From contig CAYYJM010000341.1 in NCBI GenBank assembly GCA_964471755.1, forward strand, positions 1-5,773: DNA of 5,773 nucleotides. The letters are read 5' to 3'. Below are positions 1 to 5,773 of the stretch, piece after piece. This DNA is from CAYYJM01 sp964471755. GTDB lineage: Bacteria > Planctomycetota > Planctomycetia > Gemmatales > Gemmataceae. The notes under the pieces are model-generated. The model was not told the DNA's origin and did not search any database. It saw only the letters and a list, made by a program, of their open reading frames with translations. Position 1 is the stretch's first letter. Each line of letters opens with the position of its first letter. A program made the translations under genes and the position numbers.

Positions 1-8
1 GCAGACCA

Positions 9-85
9 GGCGAGCGTGGGGCGTCAGCCCCATGAGGGCTTTCATCCAGAGAGAAGAGTCATGGGGCTGACGCCCCACGCTCGCC
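9..85. repeat. Perfect 27-bp inverted repeat, REP-doublet-like palindrome
   Basis: Positions 9-35 are the exact reverse complement of 59-85, with a 23-nt loop at 36-58. Each arm also contains its own short palindrome: TGGGGC-GTCA-GCCCCA at 17-32, and TGGGGC-TGAC-GCCCCA at 62-77. The region can therefore fold either as one long hairpin or as two small ones. This layout, two palindromic units in opposite orientation with a short spacer, resembles the REP pairs (BIMEs) scattered through many bacterial genomes. Neither side carries the T-run of an intrinsic terminator. It ends 15 nt before the Shine-Dalgarno sequence of the kinase gene, so it would lie in the 5' leader if transcription starts further left. 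The repeat itself is certain; its identity as a multicopy mobile element is inference. Confidence 0.85.
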
Positions 86-100
86 GTGGCTCCCGCTGCC

Positions 101-105
101 GGAGG
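101..105 (+). promoter_or_regulatory. Ribosome binding site of the hybrid kinase
   Basis: A GGAGG core sits 8 nt before the ATG at 114. It fixes that start well, and the leader between it and the palindrome is only 15 nt long. I saw no convincing -35/-10 pair in the 113 bases in front of the gene, so the promoter may lie off the left edge. Confidence 0.75.
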
Positions 106-113
106 TATTCGCG

Positions 114-2624
114 ATGCATCTTTTCACGCAGATCCTGGAACAGTTGCCCGAGCCGTTGCTGGCCGTCGAAGGCGACACCGTCCGCTGGGCAAACGCCGCC
201 GGCTGGTGCTGGCTCGATGGCCGGCCTCTGGCCGTGGCCATCGCCGGCGCTTCCGTGGCACGCCTGCCGCTGGGACAAACGGGCCTGACCCTCCTGCGGC
301 TCGACCAGGCCGACCTGTTCCGCTCCGTGGTGTCGTCGCTGCCTGGTGTCGTTTACCGGGCCATTCTGCGTCGTGGCGAACTGCCGCGATTCGAGTTCAT
401 CAGTTCCGGCGCACAGGCCCTGGCAGAACTCTCCCCGGAGGAGATCCGCGAGCAACCCAACCGACTGCTCGACCTGGTGGACCCCGACGACCGCCACCGT
501 CTGATGGAAACGATCACCAACGTCGATGGCTCCGAGCGCCGTCAGGTCACCGTCGAGTATCGGCTGACAACCCCGTCGGGCAAGCGGAAATGGGTTCGCG
601 CTCATGTGGTCCTGACGCCGGCCGGGCCTGATACCTGGATCTTCGATGGCGTCTCGATCGACGTCACCGAGCAGAAGCACGCCGAGGAGGAACTGCGTCA
701 GGCGCGTCAGGTCGCCGAGGCCGCCAGCAAGGCCAAGAGCGAGTTCCTGGCGACGCTGAGCCACGAGATCCGCACGCCGATGAACGCCATCATCGGCATG
801 ACCGAACTGACACTGGAAACGCACCTGACCGCCGAGCAGCGTGCCAACCTCGAAACGGTCAAGGCGTCGGCCGACGCCCTGCTCGCCCTGCTCAACGACC
901 TGCTCGATTTCTCCAAGATCGAGGCCGGCAAGCTCGACCTGGAACGAACCCCCTTCTCGCTGCGGCAACTCCTCGGCCGGGCCCTGCGCGGCCAGGCTCT
1001 GCGTGCCAACGCCAGGGGAATCGAACTGGCCTGTCGGATCGCCCCGGACGTGCCTGATGCATATGTCGGCGATCCGGGCCGACTCCAGCAGATCCTCATC
1101 AATCTGGTCGGCAACGCGATCAAGTTCACGCCGCACGGCGAGGTGGTCGTCACCGTTCAGCGTGTGCCGATCGTCTCCGGCGTCGCCGCCCGGGTGCCGC
1201 TCGATTTCGCCGTCCGGGACACCGGCATCGGCATCCCGCCAGAGCGTCAGCAAATCATCTTTCGAGCGTTCGAGCAGGGAGACAGCTCGACGACACGCAA
1301 ATACGGCGGCACCGGGCTCGGCCTGGCGATCGTCTCGCGCCTCGTCGAGTTGCTCGGCGGAACCATCACCCTGGAAAGCGCCGTGGGAACTGGTTCAACC
1401 TTCCGGTTCCGCGTCTGGCTCGACGTCAATCCGAATGCCGGACCAGTTCCGCACCCCGGCGAGTCGCCCCTACAGGGAAAGGCCGTACTCCTCGTCGATG
1501 ACAACGCAACGAGCCGGGTAATTCTCCAGGAGATGCTGACCGCCCTGCACGCCAACCCGGTCGGCGTCGGCAGCGCTCCGGAAGCACTCGGGAGCCTGTG
1601 GCGGGCCGTCGCCGCCGGCCGGCCATTTCCCCTGGTGATCGCCGACGAGCGCATGCCGGGCATGGACGGCCTCGCCCTGGCCGAGCAGATCCGCCAGAGC
1701 CCCGAACTGGCCGGCGCACGCTTCTTGCTCCTGACTGGTGAGGACCATGCGTCCGACCCGGCCCGGTGCGAACGAGTCGGCATCGGTGCCATGCTTCGCA
1801 AGCCGGTGTCGGCCGACGATCTTCGAGCCGCCCTTGTCCACCTGCTGACGAGGGAAGAACTCCCAGCCGCCCCGGAGGTCGAGGTGGCCTCGCGAACGCC
1901 TTCTCCTGCCCCGCTCGGCCTGCGCGTCCTGGTTGCCGAGGACAACGAGTTCAATCAGCAACTCGTCCGTCAACTGCTGGTGCGGGCTGGCTGCGCGGTC
2001 ACGGTCGTCGCGGACGGAGCGGCGGCCCTGGAGGCTCTGGAACGCGAGCCGTTCGATGTCGCCCTGCTCGACCTGCACATGCCCGAGGTGGACGGCTCGA
2101 CGGTGGTGCAGCGCTGGCGGCAGCACGAGGCGGCTCATGGCGGGCATCTGCCCGTCGTCGCCGTCACGGCCCGGACGATGCCCGGTGATCGAGAACGCTG
2201 TCTGGAGGCCGGCATGGACGGCTTCCTGTCCAAGCCGATTCGGACGGCCGAACTGCTCGCCCTGGTGCGTGAGGTGGTCGCCCGTCATCGGCCCGCCCTG
2301 CTCGACGAGGCGACCCTGCACGCGGCCAGCGGCGGCGATCCCGGCCTTCAGATCGCCCTGATCCGCTCCTTCCTCATCCGCTGCCCGACGGCGATGGACC
2401 GCCTCCGGACCGCGGTGACGCAGCAGGACGCCGACGCCATCCGTCGTTCCGCCCATGCCTTCAAGGGGATGGTGGCGACCTTCTCCGCCCTGGTCGCCGA
2501 GCAGGCCGAACGCCTGGAGAAGTTGGCCACCCCGGCCGACGCCCCGACCATGCTCGCCGACCTGACGACCCTGCTGGACCGGCTCACGCAGCGACTCAAC
2601 GAACGCCTCGACGCTCAGCGGTAG
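114..2624 (+). CDS. Hybrid sensor histidine kinase, PAS-HisKA-HATPase-REC-REC-Hpt
   Basis: This is an 836-residue multi-step phosphorelay protein. It should autophosphorylate on a histidine using ATP and pass the phosphate through Asp and His to a partner regulator. I see no membrane segment or signal peptide, so it is predicted to be cytosolic. In order: a short PAS-like stretch (about 5-62); a PAS_3-type sensor (about 67-190); a short charged linker helix; a HisKA dimerisation domain with H217 in FLATLSHEIRTPMN; and a HATPase with N box N334, G1 box DTGIGIP at 369-375 and G2 box GGTGLGLAI from 398. Two receiver domains follow. REC1 (about 456-575) has D462/D463, phosphoacceptor D511 and K563. 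REC2 (about 604-720) has E609/D610, D653 and K707. A C-terminal Hpt domain has H781 in HAFKG. All phosphotransfer residues are present, so it looks fully active. The architecture is BarA/EvgS-like but without the periplasmic sensor. The ATG at 114 is chosen because of the GGAGG 8 nt upstream. The ligand and the downstream regulator are unknown; no response regulator with a DNA-binding output is in the window. Confidence 0.97.
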   Translation: MHLFTQILEQLPEPLLAVEGDTVRWANAAGWCWLDGRPLAVAIAGASVARLPLGQTGLTLLRLDQADLFRSVVSSLPGVVYRAILRRGELPRFEFISSGAQALAELSPEEIREQPNRLLDLVDPDDRHRLMETITNVDGSERRQVTVEYRLTTPSGKRKWVRAHVVLTPAGPDTWIFDGVSIDVTEQKHAEEELRQARQVAEAASKAKSEFLATLSHEIRTPMNAIIGMTELTLETHLTAEQRANLETVKASADALLALLNDLLDFSKIEAGKLDLERTPFSLRQLLGRALRGQALRANARGIELACRIAPDVPDAYVGDPGRLQQILINLVGNAIKFTPHGEVVVTVQRVPIVSGVAARVPLDFAVRDTGIGIPPERQQIIFRAFEQGDSSTTRKYGGTGLGLAIVSRLVELLGGTITLESAVGTGSTFRFRVWLDVNPNAGPVPHPGESPLQGKAVLLVDDNATSRVILQEMLTALHANPVGVGSAPEALGSLWRAVAAGRPFPLVIADERMPGMDGLALAEQIRQSPELAGARFLLLTGEDHASDPARCERVGIGAMLRKPVSADDLRAALVHLLTREELPAAPEVEVASRTPSPAPLGLRVLVAEDNEFNQQLVRQLLVRAGCAVTVVADGAAALEALEREPFDVALLDLHMPEVDGSTVVQRWRQHEAAHGGHLPVVAVTARTMPGDRERCLEAGMDGFLSKPIRTAELLALVREVVARHRPALLDEATLHAASGGDPGLQIALIRSFLIRCPTAMDRLRTAVTQQDADAIRRSAHAFKGMVATFSALVAEQAERLEKLATPADAPTMLADLTTLLDRLTQRLNERLDAQR

Positions 2625-2627
2625 CCA

Positions 2628-3101
2628 TCATCGATACTCCGCCGGCATCTCGACGTGGCCGTGGGTGTCGAAGAAGTTGGCGAGGATTGCCTCGAACCCA
2701 TCCCGGGCGCGGAACTCCTCGAAGAGCGGATGGGGCAGGTGCCACGGGGTGCCGAGATTGAGGGCGATCAGTTCCCCGACCGTCCGATCCGGATCGCTCG
2801 TCGGATAACGCTCGAAGCCATCAAGCACCCAGGCCGGCCGCCACCAGACGACGGGATAGACATGGATTCGGGTCAGCGTCCCGCCGATGAACCACGTCTC
2901 GCCGACACGCAGGTAGTGGTTCGCCAGATGTTCCGCCGCGCAGTAGTTGATGAGGATCAGGTTCGGCTCGCCCTCCAGGCTCTCGGCGATGCGACGGGCC
3001 TTCTGCCACTCCTCCGACGGAGCGTCGGCGTCCTGCAACAGGTCGCAGTACATCCGCCAGTCGGTCGGATCGAGACTGTATCGCGGAGCCTCGGGCAACA
3101 T
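2628..3101 (-). CDS. Hypothetical protein, downstream member of a tandem paralog pair
   Basis: This is a 157-residue soluble protein with no signal peptide or membrane segment, and I do not recognise the family. It aligns without gaps, from residue 9 to the end, with the next gene upstream (3113-3589), with a little over half of positions identical by eye. Shared blocks include YCDLLQDA (18-25), LINYC (50-54), LRVGxTWFIG (64-73), VWWRxAWV and GFERYPxxDPDR (85-106), and PWxLPHP (119-125). The protein is rich in Trp and aromatic residues. The N-terminal DPxxWxMYCDLLQDA stretch faintly recalls the YADWLxExGD pattern of the planctomycete TIGR02996 domain, but this is a weak guess. The frame stays open upstream to 3380, but the ATG at 3101 is chosen because it has a Shine-Dalgarno GAGG 9 nt upstream and matches the length of the paralog. 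Its stop lies 3 bp from the stop of the convergent kinase gene. Confidence 0.85.
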   Translation of the reverse strand: MLPEAPRYSLDPTDWRMYCDLLQDADAPSEEWQKARRIAESLEGEPNLILINYCAAEHLANHYLRVGETWFIGGTLTRIHVYPVVWWRPAWVLDGFERYPTSDPDRTVGELIALNLGTPWHLPHPLFEEFRARDGFEAILANFFDTHGHVEMPAEYR

Positions 3102-3109
3102 GGCGGACG

Positions 3110-3115
3110 ACCTCA
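3110..3115 (-). promoter_or_regulatory. Ribosome binding site merged with the upstream stop codon
   Basis: Read on the minus strand the sequence is TGAGGT. The TGA is the stop codon of the upstream paralog (3113-3115), and GAGG serves as Shine-Dalgarno for the ATG at 3101. A ribosome finishing the first gene therefore stops on the binding site for the second, which suggests coupled or re-initiated translation. It also supports 3101 over the much longer open frame. Confidence 0.7.
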
Positions 3116-3589
3116 CAGGTAACGCGTGGGAATCTCGGTCAGGGCGTGAGCGTCGAAGAACGCCTGCCGCAGACGGGAGTAGCGCCGGGCCGTCTTCACC
3201 AGCTCGAAGCGCGGATGGGGCAGGTCCCACGGCACGCCATGATTCAGGCCGATCAACCGGGAGACGTCCCGATCCGGATCGCGACTCGGATACCGCTCGA
3301 AGCCCGCACGCACCCAGGCGGCACGCCACCAGACCAGCCGATTGTTCTCGATGAACGTCCCATCCGCGCCGATGAACCACGTTCGGCCGACACGCAACCA
3401 GTGCCCCTCAAGAGGTCGGGCCGGGCAGTAGTTGATCAGGACGAGTTTCGGGTCCACCGCCAGGCTCTCGGCGATGTGCCGCGCTCGCGTCCACTTCTCT
3501 TCCGGCTCGCCGGCATCCTGCAACAGATCGCAGTACATGCTCCACTCGGCCGGATCGAGGCTGCGGTTCGGGGCGAGCAGTTTCTTCAT
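3113..3589 (-). CDS. Hypothetical protein, upstream member of a tandem paralog pair
   Basis: This is a 158-residue soluble protein of unrecognised family, paralogous to the product of 2628-3101. The same blocks are found: YCDLLQDA (19-26), RxIAESL (37-43), LINYC (51-55), LRVGxTWFIG (65-74), VWWRxAWV and GFERYPxxDPDR (86-107), and PWxLPHP (120-126). The region between about residues 75 and 85 and the C-terminal 30 residues diverge most. I see no known catalytic motif. The ATG at 3589 overlaps the stop of the UvrC-like gene as ATGA, and a GGAGG lies 7 nt upstream, inside the end of the nuclease gene. This start is therefore preferred over the frame that stays open to 4138, where the sequence is the nuclease gene read in a different frame. 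The gene is 11 nt from its paralog. The arrangement implies one mRNA with the nuclease and an ancient tandem duplication. Confidence 0.87.
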   Translation of the reverse strand: MKKLLAPNRSLDPAEWSMYCDLLQDAGEPEEKWTRARHIAESLAVDPKLVLINYCPARPLEGHWLRVGRTWFIGADGTFIENNRLVWWRAAWVRAGFERYPSRDPDRDVSRLIGLNHGVPWDLPHPRFELVKTARRYSRLRQAFFDAHALTEIPTRYL

Positions 3590-4761
3590 GATCCGGCCTC
3601 CGCCGGTCGGGTGCAATGGGCCATCGCCTCGGCCGGCGTCCAGCAGCGCGATCGCTCCGCCGGATACTTGCGGAACCACGAATCGACGAGCAAGACGCCG
3701 TCCACGTCTTCCAGCGACAGCGGCCCCGACTCGTCGCGTCGATACAACTCGGCGAGCCGCTCGGCCGTTCGGCCCATCTCGGCCGGAGTCGGTCGCTCCA
3801 GCACGGTCACGACTCGACCTCGTCGCAGGGCGTACCACAGTTCGCCACCGCGAGCGCTCGCCACGCGGTAGACGAGCGACAATTCCGCGGCCGAGCGCAG
3901 GCGGGCCAGGCAGCGATCGAGCCAGTCGATCAGCTCCCACCGATCGCGCAGTGCCGCCGCTCGCTCGAACTGGAGCATCGACGAAGCCTCGGCCATGTCT
4001 CGTTCCAGATCCTCCAGCAAGGTTCGGTTCCGCCCGGCCAGGAACGCCTCCGCTGCTCGCACCTGCTGTCGATAGACGCCGCGCGTGCAGGCTGCCGCAC
4101 ACGGTCCCAGGCACGCGCCCAGGTCGAGCCGGATACACCCGGCCTGGCGATCCTGCGGAAACAGTTCATTCTGTTCCGCGAAGATCATCTCCTGAGGCCG
4201 TGGGCAATCCCGCAGCCGGAACGCATCGTTGAGCCGCCGCACCACCTCGCGAGCCCGGCTCACCCCGGGCAGCGGCCCGAAGATGACGCGAGCCGTGCCC
4301 GGCGGCTTGCCGCTGACGAACAGGTGCGGAGCCGGCTCCCGACCCAGGCAGACGTACGCTCGCGGCTGTCGATTCGGCTGGCCGGCGACGTTGAAGCGTG
4401 GCCGCCAGCGTCGGATCAGTTCCAGTTCGCGCAGCAGTGCCGCGAACTCGCTCGTCCCTTCCTCCCAGGTCAGCAGGACCGTGCAGCCCAGAATCCGGCC
4501 CGCCTTCGGGTCGCGGCTGTTCGGTCGGAAGTAACTCAGCAGCCGGCTGCGCAGATTCTTCGCCTTGCCGACGTAGATCAGTTCGCCCGACGGATCGACC
4601 ATGCCGTAGACGCCCGGCTTGCGCGGGCACTGCTCGCGAACCGCCGTGCGCAGCTGTCGCGGTCGGCGGCCCGCGACGACCGTCTGCGGCACCTCCGCGA
4701 CGGGGCGAAGGTGCGATGATCCCAGCCCGGTGAACGCCTGCTGTGCGAAGAGTCCCTTCAC
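3586..4761 (-). CDS. UvrC-like GIY-YIG nuclease lacking the C-terminal endonuclease half
   Basis: This 391-residue protein (GTG start) resembles the N-terminal half of excinuclease subunit UvrC, which makes the 3' incision at DNA lesions. The GIY-YIG domain has PGVYG (about 49-53) and IYVGKAKNLRSRL (about 62-74), with the metal-binding Glu at about 112 in LLRELELI, followed by RPRFN. Four cysteines (about 186, 209, 217, 221) match the UvrC iron-sulphur set in the spacing of the last three (C-x7-C-x3-C); the gap from the first is about 11 residues longer than in E. coli. A UVR motif, the UvrB-contact helix pair, lies at about 248-283 (LEDLERDMAEASSMLQFERA). The RNase H-like 5'-incision domain and the HhH repeats of full UvrC (about 600 residues) are absent. 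An unassigned segment of about 105 residues ends the protein. It is therefore closest in concept to Cho (UvrC homologue) but retains the UVR motif. The GTG at 4761 is preferred: AGGGAG lies 7 nt upstream, and the extra 17 codons back to the ATG at 4812 have unusual codon use. The 4812 start (408 residues) remains possible. It is the first gene of the cluster with the two small paralogs. Confidence 0.9.
   Translation of the reverse strand: MKGLFAQQAFTGLGSSHLRPVAEVPQTVVAGRRPRQLRTAVREQCPRKPGVYGMVDPSGELIYVGKAKNLRSRLLSYFRPNSRDPKAGRILGCTVLLTWEEGTSEFAALLRELELIRRWRPRFNVAGQPNRQPRAYVCLGREPAPHLFVSGKPPGTARVIFGPLPGVSRAREVVRRLNDAFRLRDCPRPQEMIFAEQNELFPQDRQAGCIRLDLGACLGPCAAACTRGVYRQQVRAAEAFLAGRNRTLLEDLERDMAEASSMLQFERAAALRDRWELIDWLDRCLARLRSAAELSLVYRVASARGGELWYALRRGRVVTVLERPTPAEMGRTAERLAELYRRDESGPLSLEDVDGVLLVDSWFRKYPAERSRCWTPAEAMAHCTRPAEAGS
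3597..3601 (-). promoter_or_regulatory. Ribosome binding site inside the end of the nuclease gene
   Basis: On the minus strand this reads GGAGG, 7 nt before the ATG at 3589. It lies within the last codons of the UvrC-like gene, whose TGA (3586-3588) overlaps the ATG as ATGA. This is the classic layout for translational coupling and decides the start of the first small paralog. Confidence 0.75.
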
Positions 4762-4768
4762 GGTTCCG

Positions 4769-4774
4769 CTCCCT
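4769..4774 (-). promoter_or_regulatory. Likely ribosome binding site of the UvrC-like gene (GTG start)
   Basis: On the minus strand AGGGAG lies 7 nt before the GTG at 4761. The alternative ATG at 4812 has only AGGGG at 4 nt, which is less well placed. The CCAGGGAG octamer containing this site occurs again 24 bp upstream (4793-4800), so part of this leader is a short direct repeat. Confidence 0.5.
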
Positions 4775-4847
4775 GGACTCAGATCCAGCCTACTCCCTGG
4801 CAGGGGGACCATTCAACCCCTGAGTCAAGCGATTTTCCGCGCCTTCG

Positions 4848-5773
4848 TCACGCCAGCGGCGGCAGGCCAAGGTCGATCCCGACGCGTTCCTCGCACCAGT
4901 GGGCCGTCTGCAACAGGGTGGCCTCGCTCCAGGGTCGGCCGATCAACTGAATCGCCAGCGGCAGGCGGGATTCGCTCATCGCCACCGGGAACGACACCGT
5001 CGGCAGACCGACGTAGCTCCACGGCGAGTTGAAGATCGGATCGCCGGTCGTCTCGGCCGTCGGCGCGGGCCCGGCGATGGCCGGCGTCAGCAGGGCATCG
5101 ATCGACGCGGCGACGGCGGCCATCTCCTGCGTCAACCGGCGCTGATGCTCCTTCGTCCGGGCGAACTCGACCGCCGAGCAGGACCGCCCCTCGGTCAGGA
5201 GCGACGTGATCCGCGGCGGGTAATCCTCGGGATGTCGGCGCAGACGGAGTTCATGGAACGCGAACGCCTCCACGGCCATGACAACGCGGTGTCGCTCGGT
5301 CACCTCACTGAACGCGGCCGGGAGGGCGACCTCCTCGACGGTGGCACCCGCAGCGGTCAACTCGGTGCAGATCCGATCCATCAGGCGGCGCGTCTCGTCG
5401 CTGGCCTTCTGCTCGAACAGACCCCGAAGCCGACCCAGCCGCAGGGGACGAGACAGCGGAGCGGTCGCCCGAGCCGCGTAATCAGGGACCGGTTCGTGAC
5501 CGCTGGTCGGGTCGAACGGATCACGGCCGGCGATGGTCTGGAGCAGCAGCGCCAGATCACGGACACACGGAGCCATCGGGCCGACGTGATCCATCGAGGA
5601 GGCCAGGGGCATGACTCCGTGGACGCTGACCCGTCCGAAGGTCGGCTTGCACGTCGCCACGCCACAGTAGGACGCTGGCCGGGTCAGCGAGCCGCCCGTC
5701 TGCGAACCGAGGGCTCCCAGACAGGAGCGCACCGCGACGGCGGCCGCCGAGCCCGACGAGGAGCCGCCCGGCG
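4848..5773 (-). CDS. Amidase-signature family hydrolase, 5' end beyond the window
   Basis: The C-terminal 307 residues are visible; the gene runs off the right edge. The amidase-signature core is clear. PGGSSSGSAAAVAV at the very edge supplies the cis-Ser (first Ser after GG), and GSQTGGSLTRPASYCG supplies the nucleophilic Ser 24 residues later, the spacing seen in FAAH and GatA. The third catalytic residue, a Lys, should lie upstream out of view. KPTFGRVS, SSMDHVGPMA and the C-terminal NSPWSYVGLPTVSFPV and IQLIGRPWSEATLL blocks are typical. The usual acidic residue before TGGS is Gln here, as in many non-GatA amidases. The family hydrolyses carboxamides or transfers ammonia (GatA). No gatB or gatC is in view, so a stand-alone amidase is more likely than the Gln-tRNA amidotransferase subunit. 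It is expected to be cytosolic. The apparent GTG at 5732 is an internal valine, not the start, because the signature continues upstream of it in frame. It lies in the same direction as the UvrC-like gene, with its stop 86 bp before the preferred start of that gene. Confidence 0.93.
   Translation of the reverse strand, partial: PGGSSSGSAAAVAVRSCLGALGSQTGGSLTRPASYCGVATCKPTFGRVSVHGVMPLASSMDHVGPMAPCVRDLALLLQTIAGRDPFDPTSGHEPVPDYAARATAPLSRPLRLGRLRGLFEQKASDETRRLMDRICTELTAAGATVEEVALPAAFSEVTERHRVVMAVEAFAFHELRLRRHPEDYPPRITSLLTEGRSCSAVEFARTKEHQRRLTQEMAAVAASIDALLTPAIAGPAPTAETTGDPIFNSPWSYVGLPTVSFPVAMSESRLPLAIQLIGRPWSEATLLQTAHWCEERVGIDLGLPPLA

Noticed and set aside
9..85. Intrinsic transcription terminator
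   Set aside because: The stem is long and perfect, but no T-run follows it on either strand, and the 23-nt loop is large for a terminator.
42..1253. 403-codon open frame on the minus strand opposite the kinase
   Set aside because: It is fully antisense to unmistakable PAS, HisKA and HATPase sequence, has no recognisable domain, and is the expected shadow of a GC-rich gene.
1470..2456. 328-codon minus-strand open frame opposite the receiver domains
   Set aside because: It is antisense to two intact receiver domains, with no domain signature or plausible ribosome binding site noticed.
3102..3380. N-terminal extension of the downstream small paralog
   Set aside because: The extra 93 codons overlap the coding sequence of the upstream paralog in another frame and are Arg/Ser-rich. 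The paralog comparison and the GAGG site support the ATG at 3101.
3590..4138. N-terminal extension of the upstream small paralog
   Set aside because: It is an out-of-frame reading of the UvrC-like gene. The GGAGG and ATGA overlap place the start at 3589.
3616..4719. 367-codon plus-strand open frame opposite the UvrC-like gene
   Set aside because: The minus-strand frame carries GIY-YIG, the cysteine cluster and the UVR motif in order. The plus-strand translation is low in complexity and rich in Arg, Gln and Ala.
4793..4828. Sigma-70 promoter for the nuclease operon starting at TTGACT (minus strand, 4823-4828)
   Set aside because: The -35-like hexamer has no acceptable -10 at 16-18 bp, where only C-rich sequence is found. 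A single hexamer is too weak to call.
1..5773. tRNA, rRNA, CRISPR array, insertion sequence or phage genes
   Set aside because: No cloverleaf, rRNA-like block, spaced direct-repeat array or transposase/integrase frame was seen. Almost the whole window is occupied by the five coding regions.

Overview
The window is GC-rich bacterial chromosome with third codon positions dominated by G and C. It holds five protein genes packed tightly together: one on the plus strand and four on the minus strand. A Planctomycetes origin (Gemmata/Isosphaera-like) is my best guess. It rests on the base composition, a shortened UvrC-like protein, orphan hybrid kinases being common there, and a 'GTGGGGCGTCAGCCCCA'-type palindrome that I associate with such genomes. 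No marker gene proves it.

Layout: (1) 1-113 is non-coding and contains a perfect 27-bp inverted repeat. Each arm of the repeat is itself a small hairpin, like a REP doublet. It ends just before the ribosome binding site of the first gene. (2) 114-2624 (+) encodes an 836-residue soluble hybrid histidine kinase (PAS - HisKA - HATPase - REC - REC - Hpt), a whole phosphorelay in one chain. (3) It converges, with only 3 bp between stop codons, on a minus-strand cluster at 2628-4761. Reading from the right, this cluster is a UvrC-like GIY-YIG nuclease without the C-terminal endonuclease half, then two tandem paralogous small proteins of unknown function (158 and 157 residues, a little over half identical). 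The three are translationally linked: an ATGA start/stop overlap joins the nuclease to the first small gene, and a stop codon adjoining the Shine-Dalgarno sequence links the first small gene to the second. (4) 4848 to the right edge (-) is the C-terminal part of an amidase-signature hydrolase whose 5' end lies outside the window.

Working together: the kinase shows no local output regulator and is probably an orphan that signals to unlinked partners. The nuclease and the two small proteins form a compact operon, so the paralogs could be accessory to a DNA repair or DNA processing step, although co-location alone does not prove it. The amidase lies upstream of this cluster in the same direction. 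Its stop is 86 bp from the preferred nuclease start, and I saw no terminator between them, so read-through is possible. The most novel-looking items are the coupled paralog pair behind the truncated UvrC-like nuclease and the REP-like doublet.
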